Both the position numbers and the translations under genes were made by a program. A stretch of DNA of 64,000 nt from NCBI RefSeq assembly GCF_017795885.1, contig NZ_CP059297.1, positions 1,803,001 to 1,867,000 of the forward strand. Direction: 5' to 3'. Position 1 is the stretch's first letter. Each line of letters starts with the position of its first letter. This DNA comes from Brevundimonas sp. AJA228-03 (GTDB lineage Bacteria; Pseudomonadota; Alphaproteobacteria; Caulobacterales; Caulobacteraceae). The notes under the pieces are model-generated. The model made no database searches, was not told the origin of the DNA, and saw only the letters and a list, made by a program, of their open reading frames with translations. Positions 17,074 through 27,407 of this stretch are shown piece after piece.

Positions 17074-17298
17074 TCATGCCGCGATGACGTCGAAACCGCC
17101 CAAGGCCTCAAATCGAACTGGCACCTGGCCGTGGATGCCGAGGTTCTCCGCGAGAAGCTCCGGGGCAAAGTGGCGTGCCAGATACTCGAACTCCGCAAGG
17201 GTCGCGGTTTCGAGCACCAGCCCCTGGATGTTGGACTCGCTGGTCCAGACAGCCGCCTCGGCATCCCAGATCGCCTTGACGTAGAAGGACTGGCTCAT
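17074..17298 (-). CDS. DUF1902 protein (HicB-like antitoxin fold), orphan
   Basis: A 74-residue protein beginning MSQSFYVKAIWDAEAAVW. The pattern of an N-terminal beta-hairpin followed by TLAEFEYLARHFAPELL matches DUF1902, a family related to HicB-type antitoxin domains. Members are often paired with a HicA-like toxin gene directly downstream. Here only about 130 bases separate it from accA and no HicA-like frame is present, so it is an orphan or acts in another way. Confidence 0.75.
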   Translation of the reverse strand: MSQSFYVKAIWDAEAAVWTSESNIQGLVLETATLAEFEYLARHFAPELLAENLGIHGQVPVRFEALGGFDVIAA

Positions 17299-17316
17299 GG
17301 GCCTGAATATGCGCTC

Positions 17317-18219
17317 TTAGTCGTCTCTCGCCAAGGGATGGTGACGGTTGACCACCTGCGTCAGGCGATCGGTGGCGACGTGGGTGTAGATCTGGGTCGT
17401 GGCGATGTCGGCGTGGCCGAGCAGGGTCTGGACGACGCGCAGGTCTGCGCCCCCTTCCAGCAGATGGGTGGCAAAGGCATGGCGCAGGACGTGGGGGCTG
17501 ACGCGGGCGCGTTCGATCCCGGCGTCGATCGCGGCCTGGTCCAGCATCTGGGCGAAGCGACGGGGCGTCAGGTGGCCGGACGCCGCGCCGGACGGGAACA
17601 GCCAGGGGCTGTCGGGGCCCTTTTCCGGTCGCCGGGCGTCGCGGATGACCAGCCAGGCCTTCACGGCCTCCCGCGCCGAGGCATTCAGGGGGGCCAGCCG
17701 TTCCTTGCCGCCCTTGCCGCGCACGATCAGATAGGCGGGATCGCGACGGACGGCCTCGACGCGCAGGGACAGCAGTTCCGATACCCGCAGGCCGGAGGCA
17801 TAGGCCAGTTCGACCAGGGCGATCATGCGCACACCGGCCCCCCCTTCACGACCCGCAGCGGCCGTCAGCAGGCCAACCACTTCCTCGCGGGTCAGGGTCC
17901 GGGGCAGGGGGCGGCCCTGTTTCGGCGCATCGAGGCGGCGGGACGGGTCGTCGGTACGCCAACCCTCGCCCAGGGCGAATCGATAGAACTGGCGCACGGC
18001 CGATCGGCGTCGTGCGGCGGTGGCGGCCGAAAGGCCTCGCGTCGACAGTCCGGAGAACCAGGCTTCGATCGCGCCCTCATCGGCACCGAGCAGCCCGACC
18101 TTGCCCAATGCCATCTCCACATCGGCCAGATCGCGGGCATAGGCGGACAGGGTGTGGGGCGAGGCGTCGCGCTCGACCGCCATCATCTCCAGAAAGGCCT
18201 CGACCTGGGGCGTCGTCAT
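17317..18219 (-). CDS. xerD: Site-specific tyrosine recombinase XerD
   Basis: A recombinase of 300 residues from MTTPQVEAFLEMM (18219). It has a SAM-like N-terminal domain and a catalytic domain with the six expected residues: Arg in ASGLRVSEL, Lys in VRGKGGKERLAP, HVLRH (His-x-x-Arg), LGHADIATTQ (His) and the nucleophile Tyr in IYTHV. With XerC it resolves chromosome dimers at dif. It is divergent from aroK with about 100 bases between, a chromosomal housekeeping context and not an integrase of a mobile element. Confidence 0.93.
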   Translation of the reverse strand: MTTPQVEAFLEMMAVERDASPHTLSAYARDLADVEMALGKVGLLGADEGAIEAWFSGLSTRGLSAATAARRRSAVRQFYRFALGEGWRTDDPSRRLDAPKQGRPLPRTLTREEVVGLLTAAAGREGGAGVRMIALVELAYASGLRVSELLSLRVEAVRRDPAYLIVRGKGGKERLAPLNASAREAVKAWLVIRDARRPEKGPDSPWLFPSGAASGHLTPRRFAQMLDQAAIDAGIERARVSPHVLRHAFATHLLEGGADLRVVQTLLGHADIATTQIYTHVATDRLTQVVNRHHPLARDD

Positions 18220-18320
18220 CGTTCGCAGATCGGCGTGTTCCGGTGGCACACCGGGCGGCTTGGTGTAGAGATCGACCCGATCATGCCTGTCCAAGCCTCT
18301 CTGCCCAACGCGACCGTCCG

Positions 18321-18887
18321 GTGAGCCGAGACACGTCCCGTCCATCGATTCCCGCACCGACCCGCATCATAGCGCTGGTCGGGCTGATGGGCGTGGGAAA
18401 ATCGACCGTGGGTCGTCGCCTGGCCAACCGCCTTGGCCTGCCGTTCGTCGACGGGGACGACGCGATCGAGGCCGCGGCCCGGATGACGGTGTCCGAAATC
18501 TTCGCCCAGCTGGGCGAGGCCGAGTTTCGGGCGGGCGAGGCCCGGGTGATGCGACGCCTGCTGGAAGGACCGCCGATCGTCCTGGCGACCGGCGGCGGCG
18601 CGGTGCTGAACCCCGACACCAGGGCCCTGATGAAGGCGAAGGCGACGTCCGTCTGGATGCGGGCCGACATCAAGGTCGTGGCCGCGCGCGTCCAGCGGCG
18701 CGACACGCGGCCCCTGCTGCGCGGCAAGGATCCGCTCGCCGCCCTGACCGCGATGGCCGAGGTGCGCGATCCGGTCTATGCGACCGCCGACGTGACTGTG
18801 GAGGTCGGCGCGGGAGCCCACGCCCAGGCCGTGGAGGCGATCCTTGAGGCCCTGGAGGCCTACTGGGCGGGGGAGGGCGTGCGATGA
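18321..18887 (+). CDS. aroK: Shikimate kinase
   Basis: The 188-residue protein starts at a GTG (18321). Walker A is GLMGVGKST (residues 21-29), DGDDAIE binds shikimate, [12 protein letters not shown] matches the family G-x-x-x-F-R-x-x-E motif, and the GGGAV segment contacts the substrate. RDTRPLL forms part of the lid. It phosphorylates shikimate in aromatic amino acid synthesis. Its TGA overlaps the ATG of aroB (ATGA), so the two are translationally coupled. Confidence 0.95.
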   Translation: MSRDTSRPSIPAPTRIIALVGLMGVGKSTVGRRLANRLGLPFVDGDDAIEAAARMTVSEIFAQLGEAEFRAGEARVMRRLLEGPPIVLATGGGAVLNPDTRALMKAKATSVWMRADIKVVAARVQRRDTRPLLRGKDPLAALTAMAEVRDPVYATADVTVEVGAGAHAQAVEAILEALEAYWAGEGVR

Positions 18888-19990
18888 CGACCGTGGTGCC
18901 TGTCGGGGGCGGGCGTTTCACGCCCTATGATGTCGTCGTCGGGCGGGGTCTTTTGCGCGAGGCCGGGTCCCGCATCGCGCCCTTCGCCAGGGGCCGCACC
19001 GTGATCGTCAGCGACGAAACGGTCGCCGCCCTGCACGGTCCTGCTCTCAAATCATCGCTTGAAGAGGCTGGTATAAAAACGGAATTTGTTTCCGTTCCAG
19101 CGGGTGAGGCATCCAAATCCTTCGGCGAGCTGGAACGGCTGATGGACCGGCTGCTGGCGACGGGGCTGGACCGCAAGGATGTGATCGTGGCGCTGGGAGG
19201 GGGCGTGGTCGGTGACCTCGCCGGGCTGGCGGCGGCGCTCTACATGCGCGGGATCGACTTCATCCAGGTGCCGACGACCCTGCTGGCCCAGGTCGATTCC
19301 TCGGTCGGCGGAAAGACGGCGATCGACACGGCACGCGGCAAGAACCTGGTCGGGGCCTTTCACCAGCCGCGTCTGGTGCTGGCCGACATCGATGTGCTGG
19401 GCACACTGCCTGACGTGCAGTTGCGCTCGGGTTGGGCCGAGGTGCTGAAGCATGGGCTGATCTGCGACGCGGCCTTCTTCGACTGGCTGACCGGCGATGG
19501 CGCGGCCGGGGCCCGGGGCGACCCCGAGGCCCTGACCCGGGCCGTCATCCGCTCGGTCGAGATCAAGTCGGCCATCGTCGGCGAGGACGAAAAGGAAGCC
19601 GGTCGCCGCGCCCTGCTGAACCTGGGCCACACCTTCGGCCACGCGATCGAGGCGGAGCTCGGGTTCGAGGCGGCAGCGCTCGCGCATGGCGAGGCGGTGG
19701 CGCTGGGGTGCTGCATGGCCTTCCGGTTTTCGGCCGGGCAGGGACTGTGCGATCCTGCGGACGCCGCACGGGTCGAACAGGTTGTCGCAGCGGCCGGTCT
19801 GCCGACGCGGCTGACCCAGGCCGGGACGTTCTCCAGCGAGGCCTTGCTGGCGCGGATGGCGGGCGACAAGAAGGCCGAGGGCGGCGCGGTCACCCTGATC
19901 CTTGCGTCCGGGATCGGCCAGGCCTTGACCCGCCAGTTCACCGATGCGCGCCCGATTCTGGACTTCCTTGGACAGGAGGGCGCGACTTGA
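18884..19990 (+). CDS. aroB: 3-dehydroquinate synthase
   Basis: The enzyme has 368 residues. The NAD-binding [13 protein letters not shown], the [19 protein letters not shown] stretch, [11 protein letters not shown] and the metal ligands in GHTFGHAIE are all as expected. It converts DAHP to 3-dehydroquinate, the second step of the shikimate pathway. Coupled to aroK upstream; a GNAT gene overlaps its stop (TTGA) downstream. Confidence 0.96.
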   Translation: MTTVVPVGGGRFTPYDVVVGRGLLREAGSRIAPFARGRTVIVSDETVAALHGPALKSSLEEAGIKTEFVSVPAGEASKSFGELERLMDRLLATGLDRKDVIVALGGGVVGDLAGLAAALYMRGIDFIQVPTTLLAQVDSSVGGKTAIDTARGKNLVGAFHQPRLVLADIDVLGTLPDVQLRSGWAEVLKHGLICDAAFFDWLTGDGAAGARGDPEALTRAVIRSVEIKSAIVGEDEKEAGRRALLNLGHTFGHAIEAELGFEAAALAHGEAVALGCCMAFRFSAGQGLCDPADAARVEQVVAAAGLPTRLTQAGTFSSEALLARMAGDKKAEGGAVTLILASGIGQALTRQFTDARPILDFLGQEGAT

Positions 19991-20574
19991 AGATCGAGGC
20001 TGTTGTCCTCGAAAACGCCTGGGTCCGGCTCGAGCCCTGGGTGCTGCCGCTGAAGGACGATCTGCGGGCGGCGTTGGACATCGAGCCCGAGGTCTGGGCC
20101 ATGATGGCCGGAACCGGTCAGGGCGAGCATTTCGAGGATTGGTGGCAGGCGGCCCTGACCCGGACGGCTGCCGGGACCCAGGTGGCCTATGCCGTCCGTC
20201 GCCTGTCCGATGGAGCGCTGGTCGGGACGACGAGCCTGTATGACATCCGGCCCGAACACCGGCGCTGCGAACTGGGCGCGACCTTCTATCGACCGGATGC
20301 CAGGGGCGGTGTCGTCAATCCGTCCTGCAAGCGACTGCTTCTGGCGCACGCCTTCGAAGCGGGGGCCCTGCGCGTCGAGATCCTGACCGACGCGCTCAAT
20401 GCCCGCAGCCGGGCCGCCATCGAAAAGCTTGGCGCGCGCTTCGAGGGCGTGCTCGGCAACTACAAGATCACCTGGACCGGCCGCAGTCGCGACACGGCCC
20501 TCTATGCCGTCCTGGCCCGCGATTGGCCCGAGGTCCGAGCGCGGCTGGATGCCCGTTTGAACGCATTCGCCTAA
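19987..20574 (+). CDS. GNAT-family N-acetyltransferase (RimJ/RimL-like)
   Basis: The 195-residue frame begins at a TTG (19987) overlapping the aroB stop. It reads [11 protein letters not shown] at the N-terminus, then [31 protein letters not shown] with the acetyl-CoA loop, and [21 protein letters not shown] near the end, the arrangement of RimJ/RimL-type acetyltransferases. The usual acetyl-CoA pyrophosphate loop (Q/R-x-x-G-x-G/A) is poorly kept here ([10 protein letters not shown]), so activity is not certain. Substrate unknown. It is the third gene of the aroK-aroB unit. Confidence 0.8.
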   Translation: MKIEAVVLENAWVRLEPWVLPLKDDLRAALDIEPEVWAMMAGTGQGEHFEDWWQAALTRTAAGTQVAYAVRRLSDGALVGTTSLYDIRPEHRRCELGATFYRPDARGGVVNPSCKRLLLAHAFEAGALRVEILTDALNARSRAAIEKLGARFEGVLGNYKITWTGRSRDTALYAVLARDWPEVRARLDARLNAFA

Positions 20575-20975
20575 TCGATCGCCCGGCACCGGGTGTCGGC
20601 GCGGCCGTCGGCGGTCCAGGTGGCCAGGATGCCCTTGCCGCGCAGCTCGGTCCGGCCCGCCCGGTACCAGATGCCGTCGGCAGTCCGCTCCTGAAACAGG
20701 TCGGCGGCCTCGCCGTGCGAGTTCCGGACCGTCGCCATGGCGCGGGGATTGTCGAAATCGACCGTCAGGCGCTCGCCGTTGTCGCAGAGATAGACGGTGC
20801 GGATCACGCGGTTCAGGGCGCGGTCCTGAATCTCGGCGCCCGTCCGACGCTGCGCCGTCTGGGCGTCGATGGCCCGCTGCTGAACCGCGTCGGCGCTTTC
20901 GGGAGCCGACCGCGCCTGACCGCACCCGCCGAGCAGAGCCAGACCCAGCAGGGCGACGGGGGCGACGATCTTCAT
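20571..20975 (-). CDS. MliC-family lipoprotein (C-type lysozyme inhibitor)
   Basis: The 134-residue precursor has a lipoprotein signal ending in LLGGC (Cys18). The C-terminal 75 residues show the MliC beta-barrel pattern: VYLCDNGERLTVDF, then a W/Y-rich strand with GIWYRAGRTELRGKGILATW and a final Cys that would pair with the first. MliC proteins inhibit host C-type lysozymes in the periplasm. The N-terminal part (about 20-55) is a Gln/Ala-rich helical spacer. It converges with the GNAT gene, with overlapping stops. Confidence 0.8.
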   Translation of the reverse strand: MKIVAPVALLGLALLGGCGQARSAPESADAVQQRAIDAQTAQRRTGAEIQDRALNRVIRTVYLCDNGERLTVDFDNPRAMATVRNSHGEAADLFQERTADGIWYRAGRTELRGKGILATWTADGRADTRCRAID

Positions 20976-21019
20976 GGCAACTCCGGCAACGCTGGCGGTC
21001 AGGCCTGGCTGTAACGGGC

Positions 21020-21496
21020 TCAGCCGGTTCGCGTTCCGGTGCGCCGGGCCCGGAAGAAGGCGCGCAAGGCTTCACCGCACGATTCTGCCAGGACCCCGCC
21101 CTCGACGGCGGGGCGCGAATGCAAGGTGGGCTGGTCGAAAAGACGGGGTCCATGGACGACCGCGCCACCCTTCGGATCGTCGGCCCCCCAGACCAGCCGG
21201 CCGATTCGGGCATGGCTGATGGCCCCCGCGCACATGGCACAAGGCTCCAGGGTGACATAGAGGGTCAGGCCGGACAGACGATAATTGCCCAGAGCCGAGG
21301 CCGCCGCGCGGATCGCCTGAATCTCGGCGTGGGCGGTCGGATCATGTCCTGATATCGGGGCGTTCGCGCCGGTCGCGACGACCTCGCCGGTCGCTTCGTC
21401 GACGATCACGGCCCCGACGGGAACCTCGCCTGCGTCCGCCGCCGCTTGCGCAAGGTCCAGTGCCATGCGCATGAACCGCTCATCATGGCCCGCCAT
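21020..21496 (-). CDS. tadA: tRNA-specific adenosine deaminase TadA
   Basis: The 158-residue protein starts at MAGHDERFMRMALDLA (21496); a longer frame upstream does not fit the family. Zinc ligands and the catalytic glutamate lie in AHAEIQAIR, and PCAMCAGA supplies the two cysteines. VPVGAVIV and the C-terminal R-A-FFRARR helix are typical. It makes inosine at position 34 of tRNA-Arg(ACG). Its start codon overlaps the 5' end of the divergent rluB-type gene by 12 bases. Confidence 0.95.
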   Translation of the reverse strand: MAGHDERFMRMALDLAQAAADAGEVPVGAVIVDEATGEVVATGANAPISGHDPTAHAEIQAIRAAASALGNYRLSGLTLYVTLEPCAMCAGAISHARIGRLVWGADDPKGGAVVHGPRLFDQPTLHSRPAVEGGVLAESCGEALRAFFRARRTGTRTG

Positions 21497-22954
21497 ACCG
21501 ACGACAACGACAAGAAGCCCCGCCCCAGTCAAGCCCCGAGGGCGCACAAGCCCGGGGATCGCCCGAAAGGCGGCTCCGCGCGCCCCGGCTCGGCCTCCGC
21601 TGCCCTGTTCCAGTCCAGCGCCAGGACGCCCGAAGGCGGCCGCGGCTCCGGCAGCGGCCGCGCCTATCCGGCCGACAAGGGGGCGCGGCCGGAACCCCGG
21701 GCCAAGGGGCCTCGCCCGGGCGGAAAGCCGGGCGGCAAGCCCGGCAAGGACGCCGCGCCCGCCGAACCGAAGCGCAGCGAACGGATCGCCAAGGCCATGG
21801 CGCGGGCCGGTATCGCGTCACGCCGCGAGGTCGAGCGGCTGATCGGTCTGGGCAAGGTGGCGGTCAATGGCCGTATCCTCGACACGCCCGCGACCCTGGT
21901 CACCCGCGACGACGTCATCACCGTGGACGGCAAGCCGATCGCGGCGGCCCAGGCGACCCGCGTCTGGCGCTACCACAAGCCGGTCGGTCTGCTGACCTCG
22001 CACAATGATCCGGCCGGACGGCCGACCGTGTTCGATGCCCTGCCCAGCGGTCTGCCGCGCGTGATTTCGGTTGGGCGACTGGACATCAATACCGAAGGTC
22101 TGCTGCTGCTGACCAACGACGGCGAGCTGAGCCGGGCGCTGGAGCTGCCCGAGACGGCCCTGGTGCGCCAGTACCGGGCCCGCGCACGGGGACGGGTGAC
22201 CCAGGGCGAGCTGGACAGGCTGAAGGACGGCGTGACCGTCGACGGCGTCCGCTACGGCCCGGTTGAGGCGACCATCGACAAGGCGACGACCAAGGAGGAC
22301 GGCAGTCAGGCCGCCAACCTGTGGATCAGCGTCCAGATCGCCGAGGGCAAGAACCGCGAGGTCAGGAAGGTGCTGGAATCGGTCGGTCTGACCGTCAACC
22401 GGCTGATCCGCCTCGCCTATGGACCCTTCCAGCTGGGCACCCTTGCGACCGGCTCGGTCGAGGAGGTCGGTCCCCGCGTGATCCGCGAACTGCTGGGCGA
22501 ACACATCCGCCCCGACAACCTGCCCCAGGGCCATACGGTCGAGACGCCCGCGCCGATCCCCGGCCGCCGCACCGGCGCGCCGAAGGTCACGGGTACTTCG
22601 GGCTCGGCCATGTCGGATCCGTCGAGGAAGCCCAGCCGCGTCCGCGCCGCCGCGACCGCCCAGGTCGAGGGAGCCGAGCGGGCCAATCGTCCGCCCAGGA
22701 AAGCCGGCTGGGCCAAGGCCGCACCGCCGAACCCGCGCGGACCCTCGACCAAAAAGCCCTGGAAGCCCCGCGAGGACGGCGCGGCGGCCGGCGAACGCCC
22801 GGCGCGGATGTTCAAGCCGCGCGAGGACAAGATCATCGGGCCCAAGTCCGCGACCTGGGCGCGGGATGGCGACAAGACGGGGCCCAAGCGCGGCTCCGGC
22901 CCGGCCAAACCCCGCAGCCCGTCCGGGCCGCGCGGACCCCGTTCGGGCGGTTAA
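21485..22954 (+). CDS. 23S rRNA pseudouridine synthase, RluB/RsuA type, with long basic extensions
   Basis: The protein has 489 residues from the ATG at 21485. A basic, low-complexity N-terminus (1-108) is followed by an S4 domain (ERIAKAMARAGIASRREVERLI), then the RsuA/RluB/E/F catalytic domain with VGRLDINTEGLLLLTNDG (catalytic Asp) and NREVRKVLESVGLTVNRLIR. The last 130 residues are again basic, rich in Pro, Lys and Arg. Its target is probably the 23S rRNA peptidyl-transferase region (RluB-like), but RluE/F specificity is not excluded. The two disordered tails double the usual length and likely bind RNA. It overlaps the divergent tadA start. Confidence 0.9.
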   Translation: MARHTDDNDKKPRPSQAPRAHKPGDRPKGGSARPGSASAALFQSSARTPEGGRGSGSGRAYPADKGARPEPRAKGPRPGGKPGGKPGKDAAPAEPKRSERIAKAMARAGIASRREVERLIGLGKVAVNGRILDTPATLVTRDDVITVDGKPIAAAQATRVWRYHKPVGLLTSHNDPAGRPTVFDALPSGLPRVISVGRLDINTEGLLLLTNDGELSRALELPETALVRQYRARARGRVTQGELDRLKDGVTVDGVRYGPVEATIDKATTKEDGSQAANLWISVQIAEGKNREVRKVLESVGLTVNRLIRLAYGPFQLGTLATGSVEEVGPRVIRELLGEHIRPDNLPQGHTVETPAPIPGRRTGAPKVTGTSGSAMSDPSRKPSRVRAAATAQVEGAERANRPPRKAGWAKAAPPNPRGPSTKKPWKPREDGAAAGERPARMFKPREDKIIGPKSATWARDGDKTGPKRGSGPAKPRSPSGPRGPRSGG

Positions 22955-22957
22955 CCG

Positions 22958-23548
22958 TTGCGGATCGTCGCCGGAAAGCTGAAGGGTCGCGCTATTGTGG
23001 CTCCGGAAGGGCAGAGGACGCGCCCGACCTCCGACCGCGCGCGTCAGGCGATCTTCAATGTGCTGGAGCATGCCGCCTGGGCCGAGCCCCTGGCCGGCGC
23101 GCGGGTCATGGATCTGTTCGCGGGCTCGGGGGCCCTGGGGTTCGAGGCCATGAGCCGGGGGGCCGCCTTCTGTCTGTTCGTGGAGACGGACGAGGCGGCG
23201 CGCGGCGCGATCCGCGAGAACGCGGACACTTTCGGGGTCATGGGCGCGACGCGCGTGCATCGACGCAGCGCGATCGATCTGGGCGCGCGGCCGGGATCGG
23301 ACGGCGAAGCCTTCGACCTCGCCTTCCTCGACCCGCCCTATGGCAAGGGCCCGTCTTCACCGAATCCGGGCGAGCAGTCCCTGCAACGGTTGCTGGAGGG
23401 CCATTGGCTGAAGCCCGGGGCCCTCGTCGTGTTCGAGCGCGGGTCGGACGAGCCGGAGATCGAGACGCCCGGTTACGAGCGGCTGGATGCACGGGACTAT
23501 GGGGCGGCGCGGGTGCTGTTTTTGCGGCTTGACCCTGACGTGGCGTGA
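22958..23548 (+). CDS. rsmD: 16S rRNA (guanine-966-N2)-methyltransferase RsmD
   Basis: The 196-residue frame begins at a TTG (22958) 3 bases after the rluB-type gene, matching MRIVAGKLKGRAIVAPEG at the family N-terminus. The SAM-binding DLFAGSGALGFEAMSRG and the catalytic DPPYGKG are intact. It methylates G966 of 16S rRNA. It probably forms an rRNA-modification unit with the pseudouridine synthase. Confidence 0.93.
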   Translation: MRIVAGKLKGRAIVAPEGQRTRPTSDRARQAIFNVLEHAAWAEPLAGARVMDLFAGSGALGFEAMSRGAAFCLFVETDEAARGAIRENADTFGVMGATRVHRRSAIDLGARPGSDGEAFDLAFLDPPYGKGPSSPNPGEQSLQRLLEGHWLKPGALVVFERGSDEPEIETPGYERLDARDYGAARVLFLRLDPDVA

Positions 23549-23566
23549 GACCCCATAGGGGTGTCC

Positions 23567-24361
23567 ATGCGGAACGACGCGCGCCACGCCCTCCACACCG
23601 TCAGCCAGCTGGCCAGGCTGTCCGGGACCTCGGTCCGGACGCTGCACCACTATGACGCCATCGGAGTGCTGAAGCCCGCGACGGTCGGCGAGAATGGATA
23701 CCGCTACTACGGGCGAACGGAGCTGCTGCGTCTGCAGCAGATCCTGATCCATCGGGAGTTCGGGGTGCCGCTCAGCGACATTCCGGCCCTGCTGGAGGCC
23801 GGGGACTCCGACCGGCTGACGGCCCTGCGACAGCAGCGGGCGCGGCTGGAGCAGGAAGCGGACCGCTATCGCCGTCTGGCCCGGACGATCGACCGCACGA
23901 TCGCCGAACTGGAAGGACGAGAGACTGTGATGGACAAGCAGCTATACGAGGGCTTCAGCCCGGAAAAGCAGGCCGGATACGAGGCCTGGATCATCGAACG
24001 ATACGGCCAACCGGCTCAGGACCGCATCGAGGCGGGCAAGGCGGCGATGGCAGCCCTGTCGCAGGCAGAGCGCGACAGCTGGCTGGCCGAGGTCGCCGGA
24101 ATGGAGGCCGATTTCGCGCGCGCGATGGGTGAGGGGGCGGCATCCGATGACCCGGCCCTGGATCCGTTGCTGCAACGGCATCACGCCTGGGTCGCGAAGA
24201 CCTGGAAGATGGGGCCGACGGCAGAGGCCTATGCGGGGCTGGGCCGGATGTATGTTGAGAATCCGGACTTCCACGCGCGCTACGAGGGCATCCGACCGGG
24301 GCTGGCGGAATGGATGGCAGAGGCGATGGCGGCCTATGGCCGACGGGCCCTGAGCGCCTGA
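23567..24361 (+). CDS. MerR-family regulator with TipAS-type drug-binding domain
   Basis: The 264-residue protein has a MerR winged helix (HTVSQLARLSGTSVRTLHHYDAIGVL, then GENGYRYYGRTELLRLQQI), a coiled-coil dimerisation helix (about 75-118) and a C-terminal TipAS domain (about 120-264: FSPEKQAGYEAWI, W at several positions, and MYVENPDFHARYEGIRPGLAEWMAEAM). TipA proteins bind thiopeptide or other drugs and activate their own promoters. The ATG at 23567 has an AGGGG at suitable distance; a GTG at 23561 is also possible. No efflux gene is adjacent. Confidence 0.9.
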   Translation: MRNDARHALHTVSQLARLSGTSVRTLHHYDAIGVLKPATVGENGYRYYGRTELLRLQQILIHREFGVPLSDIPALLEAGDSDRLTALRQQRARLEQEADRYRRLARTIDRTIAELEGRETVMDKQLYEGFSPEKQAGYEAWIIERYGQPAQDRIEAGKAAMAALSQAERDSWLAEVAGMEADFARAMGEGAASDDPALDPLLQRHHAWVAKTWKMGPTAEAYAGLGRMYVENPDFHARYEGIRPGLAEWMAEAMAAYGRRALSA

Positions 24362-24800
24362 GCCAGGCCGACCGCTGCGGCCGTGACCTCCTCCCAGGTG
24401 ACGTCGAAGCCGTCGTCGTCGCCGAACCAGGGATCGGTCACGGCCTGGCCTTCCCGACCCGGCACATGGTCCAGCGCGAGGCTGAGCTCTGCAACCGCGT
24501 CGGCGGGGGCCAGCCGGCGCAGGTTGGCGAGGATGTCGAGGTCCAGCGCGACGATATGGGTGAACCGTCGGAAATCGGTGGGCTTCACCTGCCGACCCCG
24601 GTAACCGGAGATGTCGATGCCGTGGCGGGCGGCAACCGCGCGGGCGCGGGGGTCGGGCGGATCGCCGATGTGCCAGTCACCGGTGCCGGCCGAGTCCACG
24701 ACCAGGTCGAGCCCAGCCGTTCGGCCTCGGCGCGCAGGGCAGCTTCCGCCAGCGGCGAGCGACAGATGTTGCCGAGACAGACGAACAGGACGGAGGGCAT
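24334..24800 (-). pseudogene. Low-molecular-weight protein tyrosine phosphatase gene with -1 frameshift
   Basis: From the ATG at 24800 the frame reads MPSVLFVCLGNICRSPLAEAAL with the intact phosphatase P-loop CLGNICRS, but it loses the family match after about residue 30 (EAERLG). The family sequence resumes in the next frame as LDLVVDSAGTGDWHIGDPPD, includes GIDISGYRGRQV, and ends in the general-acid motif VTDPWFGDDDGFD and a stop at 24334. Joining the two needs one extra base near 24706-24718 (in CGGCTGGGCTCG on the coding strand). A single-base deletion or a sequencing error is the simplest reading. The 3' end overlaps the stop of the TipA-type gene by 28 bases. Confidence 0.8.
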
Positions 24801-24836
24801 CGCTTCCAGTAGCGCAGCGACAGCCCGACAGGAACG

Positions 24837-26690
<1,854 letters not shown>

Positions 26691-26779
26691 GGGATTCGCA
26701 AGTATGGCGCGATCCGGCCCCGGCAAGAAGGCGATGTTGTGCGGGTTCGAACGGGAAAGACCGGCGCTGGCCGCCCGAC

Positions 26780-27166
26780 CTATGTGATCGGGGTGATGGT
26801 CATGGTCAGGAGGTCGCCCGATTCGTCGCCCACACGGACTGCGGCCATTTCGCCGCGCAGGAAGGTGAGGCGGGGAGACGCCATGTGCTGCTCGCCGCGC
26901 GACAGATTGGCCTCGAGCTGAAGCTGGGTCGCCCCGCCGTCGCTCTGGTCGGCGAACAGATTGGCCTCGAAATCATAGGTGACGCCGCCGGCGCTGGCCG
27001 AAGCACTGGCGGGCATGTCCTCGACGATCTGGGTGCGGGTCGACACCACCTCGACGCCGTTCTGGACCACGGAAAGTTCCAGCTGGTAGCGTGGGGTCGT
27101 CGGCTCCTGGGCAAGGGCGGAGGTGGCGGTCAGCAGGGCGGCGGCGATGAGTACGACGCGGATCAT
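26780..27166 (-). CDS. Hypothetical secreted protein
   Basis: The 128-residue protein has a clean signal peptide ([19 protein letters not shown], cleavage before Gln). The mature part reads [28 protein letters not shown] and continues as a Gly/Ala/Asp-rich beta pattern with one repeated QLQLEANL element. It resembles a small periplasmic beta-sandwich, but I do not recognise a family. It is transcribed in the same direction as mutL. Confidence 0.65.
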   Translation of the reverse strand: MIRVVLIAAALLTATSALAQEPTTPRYQLELSVVQNGVEVVSTRTQIVEDMPASASASAGGVTYDFEANLFADQSDGGATQLQLEANLSRGEQHMASPRLTFLRGEMAAVRVGDESGDLLTMTITPIT

Positions 27167-27363
27167 TGGCGGCTCCTTGTGCGGGAGCAGGGTCCGGAGA
27201 TTCCTGTCAACGCAAGGTTAACGTCCGCACAGGCCTCAGCCAACCTCCGTCCGGGCTTCCTCAGCCGCGACCCAGGCCGCCTCTGCCGGGGTCCAGATCA
27301 CGGGCGCGATGGCAGGGTTTGGCGCTTGGCGTGCTGATCCGGTCAGGCGTATCTGCCCTCTGG

Positions 27364-27383
27364 ACCCCGGCCTGCGCCGGGGT
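27364..27383. repeat. Short palindromic intergenic repeat
   Basis: An ACCCCGGC/GCCGGGGT dyad with a CTGC loop, preceded by CTGG. The same arrangement (ATCCCGGC-N4-GCCGGGAT plus CCAG) occurs between rpsL and rpsG at 37238-37257, so it is a dispersed element. Confidence 0.7.
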
Positions 27384-27407
27384 GCACGGGGGTGGGGGAG
27401 ATTGAAG

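Noticed and set aside
17317-18219. Integrase of a mobile element because of the tyrosine recombinase fold
   Set aside because: The sequence is XerD-like and the neighbours are aroK-aroB; no attachment site or cargo is present.
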